A DNA stretch of 64,000 nucleotides from Thalassococcus halodurans (GCF_900108225.1 NZ_FNUZ01000001.1:372001-436000), one strand, 5' to 3'. Shown: positions 52,721-62,896, counted from the first letter of the stretch. The notes: generated from the sequence alone by a model not told the origin. A program made the numbers and translations.

Positions 52721-53977
52721 ATGCCCGTTCTCGTGATGAAATTCGGCGGCACATCGGTTGCAACGCTTGATCGTATCAAGCGTGCTGCAAAACGTGTGGG
52801 TGTCGAAGTGGCCAAAGGCTACGATGTCATCGTTATCGTGTCTGCCATGTCAGGCGAAACCAACAAACTGGTGGGTTTTGTGAACGAAACCTCGCAGCTG
52901 TATGACGCGCGTGAATACGATGCCGTTGTCAGCTCGGGTGAAAACGTCACGGCCGGTCTGATGGCGCTGACGTTGCAGGAAATGGACGTACCGGCACGCA
53001 GCTGGCAGGGCTGGCAGGTTCCGGTCATGACCACCGACGCCCACGGCGCGGCCCGTATCGAAGACATCCCGTCTGAAAACATCACCCGCAAATTCAACGA
53101 AGGCATGCGCGTTGCGGTGGTTGCAGGCTTCCAGGGGATCAGCCCCGAAGGCCGTATCACAACGCTGGGCCGTGGCGGCTCCGACACCACGGCGGTGGCC
53201 TTTGCTGCTGCCTTTAACGCGGAACGCTGTGACATCTATACCGACGTTGACGGTGTCTACACCACAGACCCGCGCGTCTGCGACAAAGCGCGCAAGCTGG
53301 ACCGCATCGCGTTTGAAGAAATGCTGGAACTGGCGTCTTTGGGTGCCAAGGTTCTGCAAACACGTTCCGTCGAGCTGGCCATGCGCTACAAGGTCAAGCT
53401 GCGCGTCCTTTCAAGTTTTGAAGAACAATCCGATGAGGCAGGCACGCTGGTCTGCGACGAGGAGGATATCATGGAATCGAATGTAGTGGCCGGTGTGGCC
53501 TTTTCGCGTGACGAGGCCAAGATGACCCTCGTGACCGTCGAAGACCGTCCGGGCATCGCGGCGTCCATTTTTGGTACGCTGGCCGATGCCGGTGTGAACG
53601 TCGATATGATCGTTCAGAACGTGTCCGAGAAAAACTACAAGGGCCACGAAGGCGGCGTCACCGACATGACGTTCTCTTGCCCTGTTGATCAGGTAAAACG
53701 CGCAGAAAAGGCGCTGGCCGAAGCGCAGGCATCCGGCGTTCTGAACTACGACCGTCTGGATACCGTCGAAGAGGTCGCCAAAGTGTCCGTTGTCGGCATC
53801 GGCATGCGCAGCCACGCAGGTGTTGCGGCCAAGATGTTCAAAGTTCTCAGCGACGAAGGCATCAACATTCAGGTTATCGCAACCTCCGAGATCAAGATCT
53901 CGGTCCTGATCGAACGCAAGTACATGGAGCTGGCCGTTCAGGCGCTGCATGACGCGTTCGAACTGGAAAAAGCCTAA
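52721..53977 (+). CDS. lysC: Aspartate kinase
   Basis: A 418-residue kinase that phosphorylates aspartate, the entry to lysine, threonine, methionine and diaminopimelate synthesis. KFGGTSVATLDRI at the start, the RGGSDTTAVA segment and two C-terminal ACT domains (TLVTVEDRPGIAASIFGTL and VSVVGIGMRSHAGVAAKMF) indicate a feedback-controlled form. GGGAG precedes the ATG. A hairpin follows before ptsP. Confidence 0.97.
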   Translation: MPVLVMKFGGTSVATLDRIKRAAKRVGVEVAKGYDVIVIVSAMSGETNKLVGFVNETSQLYDAREYDAVVSSGENVTAGLMALTLQEMDVPARSWQGWQVPVMTTDAHGAARIEDIPSENITRKFNEGMRVAVVAGFQGISPEGRITTLGRGGSDTTAVAFAAAFNAERCDIYTDVDGVYTTDPRVCDKARKLDRIAFEEMLELASLGAKVLQTRSVELAMRYKVKLRVLSSFEEQSDEAGTLVCDEEDIMESNVVAGVAFSRDEAKMTLVTVEDRPGIAASIFGTLADAGVNVDMIVQNVSEKNYKGHEGGVTDMTFSCPVDQVKRAEKALAEAQASGVLNYDRLDTVEEVAKVSVVGIGMRSHAGVAAKMFKVLSDEGINIQVIATSEIKISVLIERKYMELAVQALHDAFELEKA

Positions 53978-53989
53978 GCATGACGTTCC

Positions 53990-54035
53990 CTGCTGCGGGC
54001 ATTTCGCCTGCAGCAGACCCTAAATTCTATTTTTT
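53990..54035 (+). terminator. Probable terminator of lysC
   Basis: CTGCTGCGGGC and GCCTGCAGCAG form an 11-base stem with one G-T pair and a five-base loop; the T-rich stretch follows about 13 bases later. It lies 13 bases after the lysC stop. Confidence 0.65.
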
Positions 54036-54167
54036 ATTCAATTTCGCGCGCAAAAACGCGCATAGCACAAAAGCACTACATCTTATGCGTGTATTTTTTC
54101 ACGCAATCCCTTTTCCTAGTACCGTCTCCTCGCCTATAGCTGTTATCCGGAGAAAAAAGGACTAAGC

Positions 54168-56405
54168 ATGCCGGACCGTTCCGAAAGCGAAAGTCGTAAA
54201 CTGCTCGGACGTCTGCGTGATACCATGGCCGAAGAGGCTGCTGGGCAGGAACGACTGGACAAGATTACGCACCTCACCGCGGATTCCATGGGAACCGAGG
54301 TATGCTCGATCTATCTGTTCCGCGACGAAGAAACCCTTGAACTTTGTGCCACCGAAGGCCTGAAGGCCGAAGCGGTCCACCAGACGCGCATGCGGATGGG
54401 CGAAGGTCTGGTTGGTCGTGTGGCCAAGTCCGGATCACTGGTCAACACCGCCGACGCGCCGTCTGAACGTGGTTTCCGCTACATGCCGGAAACTGGGGAA
54501 GAGATTTATTCCAGCTTCTTGGGTGTGCCGATTCAGCGTCTGGGCGAAAAGCTGGGCGTTCTGGTCGTGCAGTCGAAAACCAAGCGTGAATTTACAGCCG
54601 ACGAAGTCTATGCGCTGGAAGTTGTCGCCATGGTTCTGGCTGAGATGACCGAACTGGGTGCCTTCGTTGGCGAAGGTGCCGCGCTGAAAGCCCGTCACAC
54701 ACAACCGGAACTGATCCGTGGAACGTCCGGTCAGGAAGGGGCAGCCGAAGGCTATGTCTGGCTGCACGAACCGCGTGTGGTTGTGACAAACCTTGTGGCC
54801 GATGACCCCGACACGGAACTCGACCGCCTGCACAAGGCCGTAGACGCCCTGAGGATCAGTGTAGACGATCTGCTGGCCTCGGCCTCTGATCCCGAACAGG
54901 TCGAGGTGCTGGAAGCCTACCGGATGTTCGCCAATTCCAAAGGCTGGCTGCGCCGGATGGAGGAAGACATCAGCCGCGGTCTGTCTGCCGAGGCTGCTGT
55001 GGAAAAGGAACAATCCGCCGCCAAAGCGCGCCTGATGCAGGTCAACGACGCCTATTTGCGTGAACGTCTTCAGGATCTGGACGATCTGTCGAACCGCTTG
55101 CTGCGCATTCTGACGGGACAGGGCAATCATACCGGCGCGGAAATGCCGGAAAACCCCATTCTGATCGCGCGGAACATTGGTCCGGGCGAATTGCTGGAAT
55201 ACGGCCGGAACCTGCGCGGCATCGTGCTGGAAGAAGGTTCGGTTGGCAGCCACGCAGCGATTGTCGCGCGCGCCCTAGCTATTCCGCTCGTTATCCACGC
55301 GAGCGGCATCACGACACGCGCGCTGAACGGCGATCACCTGATGATCGACGGCGATCAGGGCATCGTCCACCTGCGCCCCGACGACACCGTTGTTTCGGCC
55401 TTCCGCGACAAGATCGCCATGGCCGCAAAGGCACAGGAGCGCTACGCATCCATCCGCGACATTCCCGCCAAGGCCGCTTGTGGCACACGGATTGAGTTGC
55501 ACATGAACGCCGGCCTGATGGCCGATCTGCCCAGCCTTGAATCCTCGGGCGCCGAGGGCGTTGGCCTGTTCCGGACCGAGCTGCAGTTTCTGGTGCGCAA
55601 CCAGATGCCCAAGCGCACGGAACTGGCCGCGCTTTACAAACGCATTCTGGATGCAGCAGACGGCAAGCGCGTGGTATTCCGGACACTGGATATCGGGTCA
55701 GATAAGGTGCTGCCTTATATGAAGCCCAACGACGAACCGAACCCGGCGTTGGGATGGCGAGCGATCCGTGTGGGGTTGGACAAACCGGGCGTCATGCAGA
55801 TGCAGCTTCAGGCGCTTTTGCGGGCTGCTGATGGCCGCCCCCTGACGATCATGTTCCCCTTTGTTGCGCAGTCGGATGAATACTATGCCGCGCGGCGCGA
55901 GGTGGATAAAACCATCGCCCGCGAAAAGCGGCTTGGCCACGCTGTGCCCAGCGACATCAAAATCGGCGCCATGCTGGAAACGCCCAGCCTTGCCTATGCG
56001 CCAACCACATTCTTTGAGAACGTCGATTTTCTGTCGATTGGCGGCAACGATCTGAAACAGTTCTTCTTTGCAGCGGACCGCGAAAACGAACGGGTGCGCC
56101 GCCGCTATGACACGTTGAACACATCGTTCCTGACGTTCGTGGAACAGATCATCAACCGCTGCGCCGAAACGGACACGCATCTGTCGTTCTGCGGCGAGGA
56201 CGCTGGCCGCCCGATCGAAGCGCTTTGCTTTGCCGCCATCGGCCTGCGCTGTTTGTCCATGCGACCGGCGTCGATTGGTCCGGTCAAGCATCTGTTGATG
56301 CGCCATGACCTAAGCGAAGTGAAAGCCGTGATCGACAAGGCCCGCAATGAGGGGGCGCAGTCGGTACGTCCGGCCGTGATGGAATACCTTCGCGACCGGA
56401 CGTGA
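54168..56405 (+). CDS. ptsP: Nitrogen-PTS enzyme I (PtsP, EI-Ntr)
   Basis: A 745-residue phosphotransferase of the nitrogen-related PTS. An N-terminal GAF domain (about residues 25-160) is followed by the EI core with the phosphorylated His362 in SVGSHAAIVARAL, the PEP-binding FRTELQFLVRNQMPKR and the C-terminal FFSIGGNDLKQ-type loop (here FLSIGGNDLKQFFFAADREN) and FCGEDAGRP signature. It starts the phosphate relay to NPr and EIIA-Ntr that controls metabolism and ion balance. A lysC-ptsP order is common in Alphaproteobacteria. Confidence 0.95.
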   Translation: MPDRSESESRKLLGRLRDTMAEEAAGQERLDKITHLTADSMGTEVCSIYLFRDEETLELCATEGLKAEAVHQTRMRMGEGLVGRVAKSGSLVNTADAPSERGFRYMPETGEEIYSSFLGVPIQRLGEKLGVLVVQSKTKREFTADEVYALEVVAMVLAEMTELGAFVGEGAALKARHTQPELIRGTSGQEGAAEGYVWLHEPRVVVTNLVADDPDTELDRLHKAVDALRISVDDLLASASDPEQVEVLEAYRMFANSKGWLRRMEEDISRGLSAEAAVEKEQSAAKARLMQVNDAYLRERLQDLDDLSNRLLRILTGQGNHTGAEMPENPILIARNIGPGELLEYGRNLRGIVLEEGSVGSHAAIVARALAIPLVIHASGITTRALNGDHLMIDGDQGIVHLRPDDTVVSAFRDKIAMAAKAQERYASIRDIPAKAACGTRIELHMNAGLMADLPSLESSGAEGVGLFRTELQFLVRNQMPKRTELAALYKRILDAADGKRVVFRTLDIGSDKVLPYMKPNDEPNPALGWRAIRVGLDKPGVMQMQLQALLRAADGRPLTIMFPFVAQSDEYYAARREVDKTIAREKRLGHAVPSDIKIGAMLETPSLAYAPTTFFENVDFLSIGGNDLKQFFFAADRENERVRRRYDTLNTSFLTFVEQIINRCAETDTHLSFCGEDAGRPIEALCFAAIGLRCLSMRPASIGPVKHLLMRHDLSEVKAVIDKARNEGAQSVRPAVMEYLRDRT

Positions 56406-56474
56406 TAGAACAACGCGGTTCCAACTGCCATTCAGGCCAGTGACGCGTTCCAGTAGCGCTATTCCCGCTCTGGT

Positions 56475-56502
56475 ACGGATCGTTTTGATCCGTCTTTAAT
56501 TT
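56475..56502 (+). terminator. Rho-independent terminator of ptsP
   Basis: ACGGATC-GTTTT-GATCCGT is a perfect seven-base stem followed by CTTTAATTT. It lies 70 bases after the ptsP stop and before the convergent EcsC-like gene. Confidence 0.7.
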
Positions 56503-56533
56503 GAGTGATTAACCCTAATGGCGGGTTAATGGC

Positions 56534-57283
56534 CTACAGATTTTTCGTCGCAATCTTCATGCGCTCGACCAGCGCTTCGCGGCTGTGGCCGGATTTCTGG
56601 GACAGCGCGCGCAGGCTGAAATGCACATGCGCCATTTCCTGATAATAGCTGAAGTAGGCATAGTTCGTCGCAGCCCCAGCCGCCGCGCCCAATATCGGAA
56701 CTGTCTGCGCCGCGAGCTTCTGCCCCAACACGACCGACAACCGAGGAGCAATCCGCGCGATGATGCCATGCACCGTTGCACCTGTCAGGGTCACGCGAGC
56801 CGACAGGAACGCCATATCTGCGCCGTCGTCATCCGCCAACGGCCCAGCCGAGCCGAAGACGAGCAAGCATTCTTTACGGATTTCAGGGTCTGCGGGATCA
56901 AAACCGTATTCGTGCGCGATGCCCTGAATGGCCCGCAGCAAAACAGTCGTTGTGACAGGCAATTCTGCCAAAGCGGTCGGTAATCCACCTGCCCCGCCAG
57001 CGGCCCCCATCGCCGTGGCCAAAGCCGTATTCAGCCATGACTGCTGATCTTTGACCACTCCGCGCGACTGATGCGCGGCCGACATGGCCACCTCAAGCGC
57101 CTTGGTCGTGGCATCTTCAAGCCGGTTCTTCACACCATCCGGCAGACGTTCAAGCAGGTTCTCGGCCTGCCCACCGACGATATTCAGAACCTGAAGCCCG
57201 ACGCCCCCTGCCGCCTTGTGCCGACGGGCAAGGTCGATAATTTCCTGATCAACATTCACAGACACCAACGCAGTACCGGTCAT
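56534..57283 (-). CDS. EcsC family protein
   Basis: A 249-residue protein with a hydrophobic middle (TALATAMGAAGGAGGLPTALAELP) and the EcsC-like segment AIQGIAHEYGFDPADPEIRKECLLVFG. EcsC proteins are found near ABC transporters and proteases in Gram-positives, function unclear. GGAGAG lies before the ATG. Confidence 0.85.
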   Translation of the reverse strand: MTGTALVSVNVDQEIIDLARRHKAAGGVGLQVLNIVGGQAENLLERLPDGVKNRLEDATTKALEVAMSAAHQSRGVVKDQQSWLNTALATAMGAAGGAGGLPTALAELPVTTTVLLRAIQGIAHEYGFDPADPEIRKECLLVFGSAGPLADDDGADMAFLSARVTLTGATVHGIIARIAPRLSVVLGQKLAAQTVPILGAAAGAATNYAYFSYYQEMAHVHFSLRALSQKSGHSREALVERMKIATKNL

Positions 57284-57332
57284 GATCTCTCCTCTCGGGC
57301 TAGATCAAAGATCGGGATGAAACGGTTGGTTT

Positions 57333-57827
57333 TCAAGTCAGAGGCGGCTTCGCCTTGCGGACCTTGCCTTTGATGCCGTTCCACGCACCGTCCTTCAGGG
57401 AATAGCCCAGAATGCGATCGGGGTTGGTCGGCGGAGGCATTTCAACCCCATCGAGTTTTTCGAACCCGAAACGGCTGTAATAAGGCGCATCCCCTACCAA
57501 CAAAACACGGTCCCAATCGTCGCGCGCGACCTCAAGGCTTTTGGTAATCAACAGGGCACCCAGACCTTCGCCTTGGGCAATCGGATGCACCGCCACAGGG
57601 CCAAGCAGCAGCGATTGCACGCCGCCCACACGGATCGGCCAATAGCGGATAGCGCCGCCCACCTGACCGACCTCGTCGCGTGCGACCAAACAAAGGTTGG
57701 CCACAGGGGCGACGCCATCGCGTAAGCGGTAAGATGACAACGCCGTCCGGCCAGGCGCAAAGCAGTGATCGTAGAGGGCTTCGACCTCCCACCAATCCTC
57801 TGGCTTTTCCTGTGCAAGCGTGAACAC
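57333..57827 (-). CDS. GNAT-family N-acetyltransferase
   Basis: A 164-residue GNAT protein. The acetyl-CoA loop is in LLGPVAVHPIAQGEGLGALLI, and the C-terminal part has APYYSRFGFEKLDG. This arrangement is like the YhbS type. Start codon GTG at 57827 with CGGAG ahead. Acceptor unknown; the 121-base gap to the divergent flavoprotein gene may hold promoters for both. Confidence 0.85.
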   Translation of the reverse strand: MFTLAQEKPEDWWEVEALYDHCFAPGRTALSSYRLRDGVAPVANLCLVARDEVGQVGGAIRYWPIRVGGVQSLLLGPVAVHPIAQGEGLGALLITKSLEVARDDWDRVLLVGDAPYYSRFGFEKLDGVEMPPPTNPDRILGYSLKDGAWNGIKGKVRKAKPPLT

Positions 57828-57948
57828 CTGTTTTGCTCCGGCAGGTCATTGTATCTCGGGCGGGATCGTGCATCCTGCGCCCGAATTCGCGACTAACACG
57901 AGGGCCGGTCAGCTTCAAACCGCTACCGGACCGAAAAGGGAGAATACA

Positions 57949-58554
57949 GTGTTCTATCGTCCCACCGAAGGCCACGGCCTGCCCCACAATCCGTTCAACG
58001 CCATCGTAACCCCCCGCCCAATCGGCTGGATTTCCACGCGTGGCAGCGACGGGTCGGAAAACCTTGCGCCCTATTCCTTTTTCAACGCTGTCGCCTATAC
58101 GCCGCCGCAGGTGATGTTCGCTTCGACATCCGCCAAAGAAGACCGTGGCGACACCAAAGACACGGTGGCCAACATCCGTGAAACCGGCGTGTTTTGCGTG
58201 AACATCGTGCAGTACGAAATGCGCGATGCGATGAACAAGACATCCGGCGCATGGGATAAGGAAACGGACGAATTTGAACTGGCGGGCCTGTCCAAGGCAG
58301 AGTGCAGCGAAATCGCCTGTTCCCGCGTCGAGGGCGCACCTGCGTCGCTGGAATGTCGGATGACCCAGATTGTCCGACTGGAGGGCGACACGAATTTTGC
58401 TGTGTTTGGCGAGGTCATCGGCGTCCATATGCGCGACGACTGCATTGTGGACGGCATCTTTGATGTGATGACATATAACCCGCTGTCCCGCATGGGATAT
58501 CGCGACTACACGGTCGTGCGCGAAAAGTTCGAATTGAAGCGCCCGGGCGAATAA
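57949..58554 (+). CDS. Flavin reductase-like (FMN-binding split barrel) protein
   Basis: A 201-residue protein with the DIM6/NTAB-type flavin-binding fold: MFYRPTEGHGLPHNPFNAIV at the start, TPRPIGWISTRG, APYSFFNAVAYTPPQVMF and the EVIGVHMRDDCIVDG segment. Such proteins reduce or bind FMN. Start is a GTG at 57949 with GGGAG eight bases ahead; the longer open frame upstream of it is not supported. A bidirectional terminator follows. Confidence 0.88.
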   Translation: MFYRPTEGHGLPHNPFNAIVTPRPIGWISTRGSDGSENLAPYSFFNAVAYTPPQVMFASTSAKEDRGDTKDTVANIRETGVFCVNIVQYEMRDAMNKTSGAWDKETDEFELAGLSKAECSEIACSRVEGAPASLECRMTQIVRLEGDTNFAVFGEVIGVHMRDDCIVDGIFDVMTYNPLSRMGYRDYTVVREKFELKRPGE

Positions 58555-58575
58555 GCTTTCGCCTGCCGGAATTGA

Positions 58576-58605
58576 AAAAGCGCGCCTGAGGTCAGGCGCG
58601 CTTTT
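58576..58605. terminator. Bidirectional terminator between flavoprotein and SulP genes
   Basis: AAAAGCGCGCCTGA and TCAGGCGCGCTTTT are 14-base complementary arms with a two-base loop and A/T runs on both sides, between two convergent genes. Confidence 0.93.
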
Positions 58606-58608
58606 GTT

Positions 58609-60219
58609 TTAGTGTCCGCCCAGAATCCCGGTCCGGACGCCGTAATCAACGGCCACCTCATAATCCGGATCGTCATCGCTTTCGACGACCAGATGGCCCG
58701 ATTTCTTCAGCAGCCAATGGCAGTCGTGCGACAGATGGCGCAGTTCGATGCGCTTACCCTCAGCCTCGTATTTCGCGGCCAGTGCCTCAATCGCTTGCAG
58801 GGCGGATTGGTCAACCACACGGCTGTCCTGGAAATCAACGATGACCAAAGACGGGTCGTTTTTCGGGTTGAACAGTTCGGCAAAACCCTCGGCCGAGCCA
58901 AAGAACAGCGGGCCTTCCAACTGGTAGACCTTGGCGCCTTCCGGTGTCTCGTGCGTCTTGGCGCGGATGCGGCGCGCGTTGTTCCACGAATAGGCCAGCG
59001 CCGATACGATCACGCCGACAACAACCGCGACAGCAAGGTCCTCCAGAACGGTCACAACCGTCACCAGCAGGATCACAAAGGCATCCATACGCGGAACGCG
59101 TGTCAGGATTTTCAATGAATTCCACGCGAATGTGCCGATCACGACCATGAACATCACACCAACCAGTGCCGCCAGCGGGATCAGCTCGATCAGGGGCGAT
59201 GCGAACAGGATGAAGATTAGCAGGAAGACGGCTGCAACCGTGCCGGCGATGCGCGTCCGGCCACCGGATTTCACGTTGATCATGGACTGACCGATCATCG
59301 CACAACCACCCATGCCGCCAAAGAAACCGGTCACGGTGTTGGCGATACCTTGGGCCACACATTCCTGCGACGCGCCGCCTTTCTTGCCGGTGATCTCACC
59401 CACAAGGTTCAGGGTCAGCAGGCTTTCGATTAGGCCGATGGCCGCCAGAATAATCGCGTAGGGCAGAATGATTTCCAGCGTTTCAAAGGTCATCGGAACG
59501 GCTGGAATGTGGAACTGCGGCAGGCCACCTTGGATCGAGGCCATATCACCCACGCGCGGCACGTCGATGCCAAAGCCGATCACAATCGCCGCTGTGATCG
59601 CGATGCCGGCCAAGGGCGCAGGTACGATTTTAGTGATTTTCGGCAAGCCCCAGATGATCGCCATGGTCAGCGCGGTCAGCGCCAGCATCATGTAAAGCTT
59701 CGGTCCCGACAGCCACTCCGGCCCGCTACCATCTGCGGCAGGCATCTGGAATTGCGTCATCTGGGCAAGAAAAATCACGATTGCCAGACCGTTCACAAAG
59801 CCCAGCATAACGGGATGCGGCACAAGGCGGATGAACTTACCCCAGCCCAGCGAACCGGCCATGATCTGCAATGCGCCCATCAGAACCACGGTCGCAAACA
59901 GGTATTCAACGCCATGCTGCGCTACCAACGCCACCATCACAACGGCCAAGGCGCCCGTCGCACCGGAAATCATCCCCGGACGGCCACCGATCAACGCGGT
60001 GATCAGACCCACCATGAACGCAGCATAAAGGCCAACCAGCGGGTGGACGCCCGCCACAAAGGCAAAAGCCACCGCTTCTGGAACAAGTGCAAGGGCAACG
60101 GTCAGACCGGACAGCACCTCGGTCTTCAGGCGCGACGGGGTCAGTTTTTCCGTCGGCAGCAGGTTAAGTTCATTCAGCGAAAACTGATCGGCAAAACGTG
60201 CCAGAAGGGCGCGGGCCAT
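58609..60219 (-). CDS. SulP-family anion transporter with STAS domain
   Basis: A 536-residue inner-membrane transporter. The SulP core has about 10-14 helices and the signatures LTVALALVPEAVAFAFVAGVHP and GFFGGMGGCAMIGQSMINVKSGG. The cytoplasmic STAS domain covers about the last 100 residues, with VIVDFQDSRVVDQSALQAIE as the conserved anti-sigma-antagonist-like core. It may carry sulfate, bicarbonate or a similar anion; bicarbonate is tempting next to a carbonic anhydrase, but the latter is 50 kb away. Divergent from mtnP. Confidence 0.92.
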   Translation of the reverse strand: MARALLARFADQFSLNELNLLPTEKLTPSRLKTEVLSGLTVALALVPEAVAFAFVAGVHPLVGLYAAFMVGLITALIGGRPGMISGATGALAVVMVALVAQHGVEYLFATVVLMGALQIMAGSLGWGKFIRLVPHPVMLGFVNGLAIVIFLAQMTQFQMPAADGSGPEWLSGPKLYMMLALTALTMAIIWGLPKITKIVPAPLAGIAITAAIVIGFGIDVPRVGDMASIQGGLPQFHIPAVPMTFETLEIILPYAIILAAIGLIESLLTLNLVGEITGKKGGASQECVAQGIANTVTGFFGGMGGCAMIGQSMINVKSGGRTRIAGTVAAVFLLIFILFASPLIELIPLAALVGVMFMVVIGTFAWNSLKILTRVPRMDAFVILLVTVVTVLEDLAVAVVVGVIVSALAYSWNNARRIRAKTHETPEGAKVYQLEGPLFFGSAEGFAELFNPKNDPSLVIVDFQDSRVVDQSALQAIEALAAKYEAEGKRIELRHLSHDCHWLLKKSGHLVVESDDDPDYEVAVDYGVRTGILGGH

Positions 60220-60412
60220 GGGCTATCCTGTCGTGATGGGATCTTTGGGTTCGGGCCGCGTCTAGTGGCATATCGCCCAGATTTCCACCCCTCCTATCGG
60301 AATAACGCGGGACTGCATCATAATGACCGTACGTTGCGTGCAGAATTGCGTCACCCTTGCGCGACGGGCAGGCACACCGCACAAAGGGGCCAAGCAACGA
60401 AAGGGTTTGATG

Positions 60413-61276
60413 ATGCGGCTTGGGGTAATCGGCGGGTCCGGAGTGTATGACATCGACGGGCTGGAAGGCGCTGAATGGCAGACCGTCGAAACACCGTGGG
60501 GTGCGCCGTCGGATCAAATCCTGACCGGCACGCTGAACGGGATCGACATGGCGTTCCTGCCGCGTCATGGCCGTGGTCACGTGCACAGCCCCTCGGACGT
60601 GCCCTATCGCGCGAACATCGACGCGCTGAAACGGCTTGGCGTGACCGATATTCTGGCGGTCTCGGCCTGCGGATCGTTCCGCGAAGATATGGCGCCGGGT
60701 GATTTCGTCATGGTGGATCAGTTCATCGACCGCACCCGCCACCGTGCGTCCAGTTTCTTCAGTTCCGGCTGCGTTGCGCATGTCTCGGTCGCGGATCCGA
60801 CCTGCGGGTCTCTGTCGGGAAAAGTCGCGAAGGCCGCGGCGACGACGGGCGTCAAACTGCACCCAAGCGGCACCTATCTGGCCATGGAAGGCCCGCAGTT
60901 TTCCACGCTGGCCGAAAGCCGCATGTACCGCGATCATTGGGGCCCCGATGTGATCGGGATGACAAACATGCCCGAAGCAAAACTCGCCCGCGAGGCCGAG
61001 ATTTGCTATGCGCCCATTGCCATGGTCACGGATTACGACTGCTGGCATCCCGACCACGGCGCGGTCGAGGTCTCTGACGTCATCCGCGTGATGAAGGCGA
61101 ACGCCGCCAATGCCCGCGCCACCATCCATGCGCTGACGCAAGACTTATCAGGGACACATGCGCCCTGCCCCCACGGCTGCGACACAGCGCTGGAATACGC
61201 GATCATGACCGCACCGGAAAAACGCGATCCGGGGCTTGTGGCCAAGCTGGATGCTGTGGCAGGCCGCGTGCTGTAA
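60413..61276 (+). CDS. mtnP: S-methyl-5'-thioadenosine phosphorylase
   Basis: A 287-residue phosphorylase that splits methylthioadenosine into adenine and methylthioribose-1-phosphate. It starts MRLGVIGGSGVYDIDGLEGA (Met codons at 60410 and 60413; AAGGG favours 60413) and has PRHGRGHVHSPSDVPYRANI, AMEGPQFSTLAES and NMPEAKLAREAEICY, the MTAP pattern. The adenine released is salvaged by apt, which follows 15 bases later, so the two form a small salvage operon. Confidence 0.95.
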   Translation: MRLGVIGGSGVYDIDGLEGAEWQTVETPWGAPSDQILTGTLNGIDMAFLPRHGRGHVHSPSDVPYRANIDALKRLGVTDILAVSACGSFREDMAPGDFVMVDQFIDRTRHRASSFFSSGCVAHVSVADPTCGSLSGKVAKAAATTGVKLHPSGTYLAMEGPQFSTLAESRMYRDHWGPDVIGMTNMPEAKLAREAEICYAPIAMVTDYDCWHPDHGAVEVSDVIRVMKANAANARATIHALTQDLSGTHAPCPHGCDTALEYAIMTAPEKRDPGLVAKLDAVAGRVL

Positions 61277-61291
61277 TTCCGAGGGATAGAC

Positions 61292-61825
61292 ATGCAGAAA
61301 ACCGTCAAAGATTATATCCGCACCATTGCCGATTTCCCCCACGAAGGGATCATGTTCCGCGATGTGACAACCCTGTTTGGCGATCCGCGCGGCTTCCGCA
61401 TCGCCATCGACCAACTGCTTCATCCCTATGCCGGCGTGCGCTTTGACAAGGTCGTGGGCCTAGAGGCACGCGGGTTTATCCTTGGCGGTGCGATTGCACA
61501 CCAGTTGTCTGTTGGTTTTGTGCCGATCCGCAAGAAAGGCAAACTGCCCGGCGCGGTGATTTCCCAGTCCTATCAGCTCGAATACGGCGAAGCGGTCGTC
61601 GAGTTGCACGACGACGCGATCCAGCCGGGCGAGAAGGTTTTGATTGTCGATGATCTTCTGGCCACCGGAGGCACCGCCGAGGCGGGCATCAAGCTGGTTG
61701 AACGTCTGGGCGGCGAGATCATCGGCTGCGCGTTTGTGGTGGACCTGCCCGATCTGGGTGGCCGGAAGCGGCTGGAAGGTCTGGGTATGGACGTCCACGC
61801 ACTGTGCGCGTTTGAAGGTCTTTAA
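61292..61825 (+). CDS. apt: Adenine phosphoribosyltransferase
   Basis: A 177-residue PRPP-dependent enzyme making AMP from adenine. The dimer interface and base pocket are in [19 protein letters not shown] and [16 protein letters not shown]; the PRPP motif is [23 protein letters not shown] precedes the ATG. It is the second gene of the mtnP-apt pair. Confidence 0.97.
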   Translation: MQKTVKDYIRTIADFPHEGIMFRDVTTLFGDPRGFRIAIDQLLHPYAGVRFDKVVGLEARGFILGGAIAHQLSVGFVPIRKKGKLPGAVISQSYQLEYGEAVVELHDDAIQPGEKVLIVDDLLATGGTAEAGIKLVERLGGEIIGCAFVVDLPDLGGRKRLEGLGMDVHALCAFEGL

Positions 61826-61829
61826 GCCG

Positions 61830-62177
61830 TCAGCAAAGTTCCTGGCGCAATTTGGCAATGGCGTCTGGAGGAACATCGGTTGCCGTCAGATAGCCGCCTG
61901 AAACCAGCCATTCGGAATACTGCGGCGTCACACAATCCAGATAGAGAACGCCGTAGAAATCGCCTTTTTTGCCGTCGCCACGAACATAGACTTCATGGCG
62001 GCTGGCATCCGATACCGCGCCATTCGCCTCTGCCCAATTGAAATCAGCGGGCGTTGCGGTCCAACGCTGATGGTATGGCGGCGCAAGATCGGTTTCGTCG
62101 AACAGCAACAGAAACGAGGGCGCCGCGTGGGCCGCATTGGCAAACGCCAGAACAACCGTCAGCATGAGCTTTTTCAC
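61830..62177 (-). CDS. Small secreted protein of unknown function
   Basis: A 115-residue product starting with GTG at 62177 (AAGGGG ahead). A signal peptide MKKLMLTVVLAFANAAHAAP ends near residue 18. The mature part has two cysteines, one in LDCVTPQYSEW and one at the very C-terminus, which may form a disulfide. Convergent with apt, four bases apart. No family recognised. Confidence 0.75.
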   Translation of the reverse strand: MKKLMLTVVLAFANAAHAAPSFLLLFDETDLAPPYHQRWTATPADFNWAEANGAVSDASRHEVYVRGDGKKGDFYGVLYLDCVTPQYSEWLVSGGYLTATDVPPDAIAKLRQELC

Positions 62178-62231
62178 AGGTCAGCCCCTTTGATTTCTAT
62201 TCGCCAGATCGGCAAGTGATCCCTGCCAGCC

Positions 62232-62258
62232 AAAAAATAAGGGGGCCAAGCGGCCCCC
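62232..62258 (-). terminator. Terminator of the CoA-transferase operon
   Basis: On the minus strand GGGGGCC-GCTT-GGCCCCC is followed by TTATTTTTT. It lies nine bases after the subunit B stop. Confidence 0.9.
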
Positions 62259-62266
62259 GAATTTGA

Positions 62267-62896
62267 TTAGTCGATGATGGTCGCTTCCGTCGCGGCCCGA
62301 AGCTCTTCTTCGGTCACCCCGTCGGCGCATTCGACGATCTTCAGACCGCCTTCGACCACATCCAGAACACCAAGGTTGGTGATCACGCGATCCACAACGC
62401 TTTTGCCTGTCAGCGGCAGGGTGCATTCTTTCAGCAGCTTGGATTCACCGTGTTTGTTGGTGTGGTCCATAACCACAACCACACGGCGCACACCTGCCAC
62501 CAGATCCATCGCGCCGCCCATGCCTTTGACCAGCTTGCCCGGGATCATCCAGTTCGCCAGATCGCCGTTTTCGGCAACTTCCATAGCGCCCAGAATGGCC
62601 ATGGCGATTTTGCCGCCACGGATCATCCCGAAGGATGTCGCGCTATCGAAATAAGCCGTGTGGGGCAGCTCGGTGATGGTTTGCTTACCTGCGTTGATCA
62701 GGTCGGGGTCTTCTGATCCTTCAACCGGAAACGGGCCCATGCCAAGCATGCCATTTTCCGACTGAAGCGTCACTTCGACACCTTCGGGGATGTAGTTGGA
62801 CACCAGCGTCGGGATACCGATACCGAGGTTCACATACATGCCGTCTTCAAGTTCTTGCGCGGCGCGGGCCGCCATTTGGTTACGATCCCAAGGCAT
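62267..62896 (-). CDS. 3-oxoacid CoA-transferase subunit B
   Basis: A 209-residue beta subunit: [20 protein letters not shown] and the catalytic Glu in [13 protein letters not shown] are clear, with [19 protein letters not shown] further on. With subunit A it moves CoA between succinyl-CoA and acetoacetate or another 3-oxoacid, useful for breaking down polyhydroxyalkanoate monomers. AAGGAG lies ahead of the ATG. The second gene of the pair. Confidence 0.94.
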   Translation of the reverse strand: MPWDRNQMAARAAQELEDGMYVNLGIGIPTLVSNYIPEGVEVTLQSENGMLGMGPFPVEGSEDPDLINAGKQTITELPHTAYFDSATSFGMIRGGKIAMAILGAMEVAENGDLANWMIPGKLVKGMGGAMDLVAGVRRVVVVMDHTNKHGESKLLKECTLPLTGKSVVDRVITNLGVLDVVEGGLKIVECADGVTEEELRAATEATIID